Assembly: GCA_964540025.1 (NCBI GenBank)
Contig: CAZIKQ010000064.1
Location: forward strand, 1 to 8,455
Source of the DNA: RGIG250 sp964540025
GTDB taxonomy: Bacteria > Bacillota > Negativicutes > Selenomonadales > Selenomonadaceae
DNA length: 8,455 nt
Reading direction: 5' to 3'
Every line of letters begins with the position of its first letter. The first letter of the stretch is position 1. The notes below the pieces were generated by a model, which had not been told where the DNA came from, searched no databases, and saw nothing but the letters and a program-made list of their open reading frames with translations. Positions 5,278-8,455 of the stretch are shown piece after piece. Made by a program: the position numbers and the translations under genes.

Positions 5278-5451
5278 TCAACCTTGTTGGACTGCTATCA
5301 GGTCGGTTACCTTCACGTTTGGATTAAGGCGCATACGGATTTTGGCTTTTGCTTCCATCGCGCTGTTTGCCTGCACGGTCGTGCTGTGGCGGCTGGGTCT
5401 GGATTCCCCCGTATGCTGTTCGTTCCATTGTACTATAAACTTTTTCTCCAT
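5278..5451 (-). CDS. Small 57-aa protein, last gene of the AAA+ cassette (unknown function)
   Basis: This small frame starts at ATG 5451 and ends at TGA 5278-5280, and was found by reading the minus strand downstream of the 414-aa gene. The ribosome site AAGGAGGAAG (GGAGG 7 nt before ATG) is the best in the window. The protein begins MEKKFIVQWNEQHTG, has SRHSTTVQANSAMEAKAKIR (20-39) and ends VKVTDLIAVQQG. The pattern suggests a small beta-beta-alpha-beta fold: strand 4-10, strand near 23-28, a helix over 29-41, strand 46-54. It has no signal peptide, membrane segment or cysteine. It lies 58 nt after the stop of the membrane gene with no terminator between them, so it is probably co-transcribed. 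It may be a substrate, adaptor or regulator of the AAA+ machine; that is inference. I do not recognise the family. Confidence 0.75.
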   Translation of the reverse strand: MEKKFIVQWNEQHTGESRPSRHSTTVQANSAMEAKAKIRMRLNPNVKVTDLIAVQQG

Positions 5452-5458
5452 GATTCTT

Positions 5459-5465
5459 CCTCCTT
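5459..5465 (-). promoter_or_regulatory. Strong ribosome binding site of the 57-aa gene
   Basis: On the minus strand AAGGAGG (5465-5459) lies 7 nt before the ATG at 5451. It is a near-complete Shine-Dalgarno match and is the main reason to accept this short gene. Confidence 0.75.
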
Positions 5466-5509
5466 CGCTATTTATTGTAATATTACCCGGCTTCCCATCT
5501 TATTTTTTC

Positions 5510-6754
5510 TTATTCTTCCTCCTCTCCAATAGGTAGCGCAACATTGTCAGCTTCCGCGCCCCCTCTTATGACTACTCCCGGCGGCGGCGCATCAATATAA
5601 CGCTTCACTTCTTTTTCGGCATTTTCATCGGCGTCTTCTTTAGCGTGAATCTTTTCCAGGCAATCAGCACAATATCTTTTAGGCCCGTATGCCTGAATTG
5701 TTTGAGAATATTCCCCGCAAGCGGCGCACGTAAAGAGAGCTTCGTAATCGCTCTGAACCCAAAGCGTTCCGCCGCCTTCTTTCAGCATTAAGTAACTAAA
5801 ACCAGGCAAGGCAACATGAACATTCGTCATTATGCCCTGCAAAATATCTTTAGAATACTCGCCTGCATTGTTCACTATCTGACTAATATCAAAAAAGCAA
5901 CTTTCCGCCGCCGAAGCCAGCTTCTCTTTTACGACCTGAACGTTTATATAAACCTTGTTACCAATGGAAATATCGCCAATATACAGGTTTTTATCAGCCA
6001 GATAATTCTCTAAAATAACCCGTTTAAGGCGGGGAATTGAGCTGTCCCCAACCTCGGAATTTATATATTCGTCAAGCTGTTTTATATGCATCGTATCAAA
6101 ATAAACTCCTTTTTCGTTGAGAAGCGGATCAACGCAGCTTACAGCCATGGATATTGTTTCCTGATACATATTTTGTATAAATTCTTCGTCCTGATAATAA
6201 TATTCTATTTTGTCCCAAAGCACTTTTTTCTGTAATTTCCCTTCACTGACCCAGCTATCCGCTATTTTTTGAGGGGTATCCGGCGGAGTGCAACTTTCCT
6301 TAATTCGATCTTCCTTGTTTGTCCAGTAAGGTTTGTACATATTTATACCGGAAATGGGAATTATTTTAATGCGATCAAATGAAGCTTTAAGCTTATCAGA
6401 TATTTCAGAATAAGCTGCCCGTTTTTCTGCGGCAATCACTAAAAACACATAACATATAAATATTACTATAGATCCTCCAACTATCAATTCCGGGGCGGTA
6501 CTGAAAAGGTAACATTCAGCTACTATCGCTAATACGGTTAGGATAATGTGACGCAGCATAATTTGAAACCAGGTTATAAAATAGCCTCCGGCTTTATAGA
6601 TGGCATACAATACAAAGGTGCCAATTACCCAAGGAAGCGCCGCCAGCGCCATCGCATATACAGCGCTCAACGCTCTGCTCAACAAGTCGAAAACATAAAC
6701 CACTATGTTCCAGATGATAACTATGCCTATAAGTGTACCTATAAGTTGCACCAT
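5510..6754 (-). CDS. Four-helix membrane protein with C-terminal zinc-ribbon-like module (unknown function)
   Basis: I do not recognise a named family. The 414-aa protein has four hydrophobic segments at about 4-23, 31-53, 66-86 and 89-109. Then comes a large soluble part (110-335) of mixed helices and strands, including a beta-rich section near 256-276 (LYIGDISIGNKVYINVQVV). A module with C343-x2-C346 and C362-x2-C365 (CAAC and CADC) probably binds one zinc ion. The tail is acidic, ending GEEEE. The positive KRAAYSE just after the fourth helix suggests the soluble part is cytoplasmic, where it could meet the AAA+ ATPase. ATG at 6754 follows GGAGGGG that overlaps the stop of the upstream 84-aa gene; the gap is only 12 nt, so translation is probably coupled. 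Base composition is AT-rich compared with mnmG. It is likely the membrane anchor of the cassette. Confidence 0.85.
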   Translation of the reverse strand: MVQLIGTLIGIVIIWNIVVYVFDLLSRALSAVYAMALAALPWVIGTFVLYAIYKAGGYFITWFQIMLRHIILTVLAIVAECYLFSTAPELIVGGSIVIFICYVFLVIAAEKRAAYSEISDKLKASFDRIKIIPISGINMYKPYWTNKEDRIKESCTPPDTPQKIADSWVSEGKLQKKVLWDKIEYYYQDEEFIQNMYQETISMAVSCVDPLLNEKGVYFDTMHIKQLDEYINSEVGDSSIPRLKRVILENYLADKNLYIGDISIGNKVYINVQVVKEKLASAAESCFFDISQIVNNAGEYSKDILQGIMTNVHVALPGFSYLMLKEGGGTLWVQSDYEALFTCAACGEYSQTIQAYGPKRYCADCLEKIHAKEDADENAEKEVKRYIDAPPPGVVIRGGAEADNVALPIGEEEE

Positions 6755-6766
6755 ATATCTCCCCTC

Positions 6767-7021
6767 CTATAGCATTTTACGCAGCTGCTCACATTCCCGT
6801 TTATTTTGACGGTAAAATTCTTCCCGCGTCATGTGGGCGGCGCAATATAGCTCATAGAACTCATCGACGTTACAAAAAATGGGACGCTCCCCGTATATCC
6901 GGCAAAGACTTGTCCCTCGGTCAAGAAAACGGCAAACGCCATCGCCATCCGCTATATCTTTTCCCCAAAAGGAACGCCCCACCAGCCTGCAACAGGCGCC
7001 GCACTTTTGACAGGGGTACAT
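6767..7021 (-). CDS. Short YkgJ-like cysteine-cluster protein
   Basis: The 84-aa protein starts MYPCQKCGACCR and has C4, C7, C10, C11, C30, C40, C50, C60 and C77. The CxxCGxCC start, GDGVCRFLD (26-34), LCRIYGERPIFC (39-50) and a late cysteine are typical of the YkgJ / CxxCxxCC family (PF03692), thought to bind zinc or an iron-sulfur cluster; no firm biochemical role is known for it. It is short for the family but has the whole cysteine set. Its ATG overlaps the stop of the preceding gene (TAATG at 7023-7019), a sign of coupled translation. Why a metal/redox protein is embedded in an AAA+ cassette is unclear: it could sense redox state, load metal, or modify a partner. Confidence 0.85.
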   Translation of the reverse strand: MYPCQKCGACCRLVGRSFWGKDIADGDGVCRFLDRGTSLCRIYGERPIFCNVDEFYELYCAAHMTREEFYRQNKRECEQLRKML

Positions 7022-7473
7022 TATTCCGCCGCTCCGTTAGCTGGCTTTTCTGCTGTCTGTTTTGCGTTCGGATGGTCTATATCGTAGACAATCTGCTTTT
7101 TCTTCTGCAGTTCCGCGGCCGCTTCCGCTTTAAGATATTCCATATTGCGGATAACGTCTTTTGGTTCCAATTTAACCCATTCTTCCTGCTTATTTTGAAA
7201 ATATAACGTCAGCTTGAGGGAAAATTCCTTTTCCGTAACATAGGCTATGGTAAATTGTCCCCCAATATACCTTAAAAGCTCTTCCCTTTCCTTTTTTAAT
7301 ATCAATGCGTCGATCTTTTTCTCATAAATTTCGGCTAACTCATCAAGCTCCATTCGCAAAACTTTATCAGCTACCCGCTTGAAAAAATTATCCACATCCC
7401 TCATTAAATCTTCCCAGTCCCGCATACGGTTTTTCCAAGAACCCTGCTGCGGATCGTGACCCAGTTTTTCCAT
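7021..7473 (-). CDS. 150-aa soluble helical protein of the AAA+ cassette (unknown function)
   Basis: No family is recognised. Residues 17-70 are strongly helical and charged (RMRDWEDLMRDVDNFFKRVA, then ELDELAEIYEKKIDALILKK), a possible coiled coil. A short beta hairpin follows at about 72-92 (QFTIAYVTEKEFSLKLTLYF), then another helix (104-127) and a flexible Ala/Lys/Glu-rich tail. There is no signal peptide, membrane helix or cysteine. ATG at 7473 has GGAGG 8 nt upstream, inside the end of the preceding gene; the two are separated by 3 nt. It may be an adaptor or structural subunit linking the ATPase to its membrane partners (inference). Confidence 0.8.
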   Translation of the reverse strand: MEKLGHDPQQGSWKNRMRDWEDLMRDVDNFFKRVADKVLRMELDELAEIYEKKIDALILKKEREELLRYIGGQFTIAYVTEKEFSLKLTLYFQNKQEEWVKLEPKDVIRNMEYLKAEAAAELQKKKQIVYDIDHPNAKQTAEKPANGAAE

Positions 7474-7476
7474 TTT

Positions 7477-7842
7477 TCATACCTCCAAACCTAACTCTTC
7501 TTCTATCTCTCCGGTAATATCGGATTCAGTATTACGGTTTAATTTATTTCTGATCGCTTCCGGAACTTCATCCTCGGAGACTTTACGCGTAGTCGTTTGT
7601 TCTACCCAGTGTCCGTCTTCTTTGTAATAGAGTTTGTGCATTATTTTCGCTAAACGGTCAGCTCCTTCAACAATCAAATCGCCATATATCCTGGCCCCGT
7701 TGGGAATGCCCTCTCGGAGAGTCTTCCATTGTTTCTTCAGTTTAGGAATAAAATCATTGAGCCAATCGACGATTGCACCCCAATTAGCTACAAGGATTGC
7801 CCCTCCTATTAAAACTCCTAATCCTATTAGTACCGGTATCAC
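7477..7842 (-). CDS. Single-pass membrane protein, 121 aa, of the AAA+ cassette (unknown function)
   Basis: One N-terminal hydrophobic helix (2-24, IPVLIGLGVLIGGAILVANW) is followed by an amphipathic part (25-70) and a conserved-looking segment YKEDGHWVEQTTTRKVSEDE (73-92), then an acidic end. There is no cleavage site after the helix, so it is more likely an anchor than a secretion signal. The start is GTG at 7842; no ATG or TTG lies upstream in frame before the AAA+ stop, and AAGGGG is 9-10 nt before it. The gene starts 32 nt after the AAA+ gene. I do not recognise the family. It could tether the ATPase to the membrane. Confidence 0.8.
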   Translation of the reverse strand: MIPVLIGLGVLIGGAILVANWGAIVDWLNDFIPKLKKQWKTLREGIPNGARIYGDLIVEGADRLAKIMHKLYYKEDGHWVEQTTTRKVSEDEVPEAIRNKLNRNTESDITGEIEEELGLEV

Positions 7843-7874
7843 AAAAATTAACCCCTTCCATAAATTTTCAACGA

Positions 7875-8455
7875 TTAAGCATCGCTTTTCTCCAATTGCT
7901 TCCTTACATAATCCTCGGATACGATTCGTTTCTCAGTTTTTACCGCTCGCCTTTCATTGGCTTTCCTGCTCTCTAATATTCCCTTTATGGCTTCTTCCGC
8001 CCGGCAATGAGCCACTGTATTCTCTCTTTGCCGTGCCGTCTTAAAAGCCGCCATCAGAACGGCGTTCGCTATGTCGCTGCCGGAAACGCCTTCATAATCA
8101 CGGGCCAATTTCTCAATGTCAATCTCGTTTGGCATCTTAAAGGGAATGTATTTTTGCCATAATTTTATCCGGCATTCATAGTCCGGCAAGTCAAAGCGGA
8201 TGTGCCGGGATATTCTCCGCATAAAGGCAGGGTCAAAGTTCTCGATGAAGTTCGTCGCAAAAATGATGAAGTCGCTGTATTCGTTTAAGATCATCAGCAT
8301 GACGGAGCGGGTCTGGTTCACGCTGACGTCCGTAGCGTTTGACATATTAGTCACCCGGCGGCTCAGGATAGCGTCCGCCTCGTCAAAAAATATAACGCTG
8401 CCGGCTTCTTTTGCCGCTTGAAAGGCTTTGCGGATATTTTTGGGCGTTTCGCCGA
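7875..8455 (-). CDS. AAA+ ATPase, C-terminal part (5' end beyond the window)
   Basis: The frame is open to the window edge, giving 192 visible residues; the N-terminus with the Walker A loop is outside. Numbering from the edge, it shows GETPKNIRKAFQAAKEA (1-17), Walker B VIFFDEAD (20-27), NQTRSVMLMILN (46-57), sensor 1 in FIIFATNF (62-69, N68), arginine finger region FDPAFMRRISRHI (73-85), and sensor 2 / lid GVSGSDIANAVLMAAF. These are classic AAA (PF00004, COG0464-like) features: an ATP-driven ring that unfolds or remodels proteins. A charged helical tail of about 45 residues follows. GTG at 8354 is not the true start because Walker B lies upstream of it. It is the first visible gene of the cassette and probably its motor; its N-terminal domain, which would show its substrate, is not visible. 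Confidence 0.93.
   Translation of the reverse strand, partial: GETPKNIRKAFQAAKEAGSVIFFDEADAILSRRVTNMSNATDVSVNQTRSVMLMILNEYSDFIIFATNFIENFDPAFMRRISRHIRFDLPDYECRIKLWQKYIPFKMPNEIDIEKLARDYEGVSGSDIANAVLMAAFKTARQRENTVAHCRAEEAIKGILESRKANERRAVKTEKRIVSEDYVRKQLEKSDA

Noticed and set aside
5153..5536. Plus-strand hydrophobic open frames downstream of the Rpn gene
   Set aside because: They begin in the GC hairpin repeat, lack a ribosome site and lie antisense to the 57-aa gene and its ribosome site, which has much better support.
7400..7480. ATG at 7480 that could begin another short frame
   Set aside because: It sits only 1 nt from GGAGG, too close for initiation; the ATG at 7473 has correct spacing and a long frame.
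1..8455. tRNA or rRNA genes
   Set aside because: I saw no cloverleaf with T-loop consensus and no rRNA-like stretch on either strand.

Overview
The window looks like chromosomal DNA of a low-to-mid GC Firmicute. The mnmG-rsmG pair, the short hairpin repeats around 'CTCCCCTACAGGGGAG', and an Rpn/PD-(D/E)XK_2 gene together suggest the Negativicutes, but that placement is inference from remembered family features, not a search.

Region 1 (1-3180, minus strand, GC-rich) holds a two-gene housekeeping operon, mnmG then rsmG, overlapping by 11 nt. MnmG (tRNA wobble-uridine modification) and RsmG (16S rRNA m7G methyltransferase) are both complete and both appear longer than usual for their families. 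The operon is bracketed by copies of a hairpin repeat: one abuts the rsmG stop side (1-213) and one sits in the mnmG leader (3209-3337). mnmE, the usual upstream neighbour of mnmG, is not present.

Region 2 (about 3180-4110) is gene-poor and built of repeats: at least four copies of a two-hairpin REP-like unit whose inner stem changes sequence but keeps pairing, a 22-bp stem hairpin (3651-3705), another long palindrome that interrupts one REP copy (3829-3879), a GC-rich structured stretch ending at a strong terminator-like hairpin (3591-3617), and a minus-strand promoter (3375-3402) pointing at mnmG through the repeats.

Region 3 (4073-5210, plus strand) holds one intact Rpn-family (PD-(D/E)XK_2) nuclease gene with its own promoter. 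It is flanked by inverted copies of a small 'CTACAG...GAA + GC hairpin' repeat.

Region 4 (5278-8455, minus strand, clearly AT-richer) is a tightly packed six-gene cassette: the C-terminal part of an AAA+ ATPase running off the right edge, a single-pass membrane protein, a soluble helical protein, an 84-aa cysteine-cluster (YkgJ-like) protein, a four-helix membrane protein with a CxxC...CxxC zinc-ribbon-like module, and a 57-aa protein with an excellent ribosome binding site. Spacing and start/stop overlaps argue for one transcript and coupled translation. I do not recognise this set as a described system. The most economical reading is a membrane-associated AAA+ machine with metal- or redox-binding accessory proteins. 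Its base composition and position next to a repeat field and an Rpn gene suggest it is accessory DNA.
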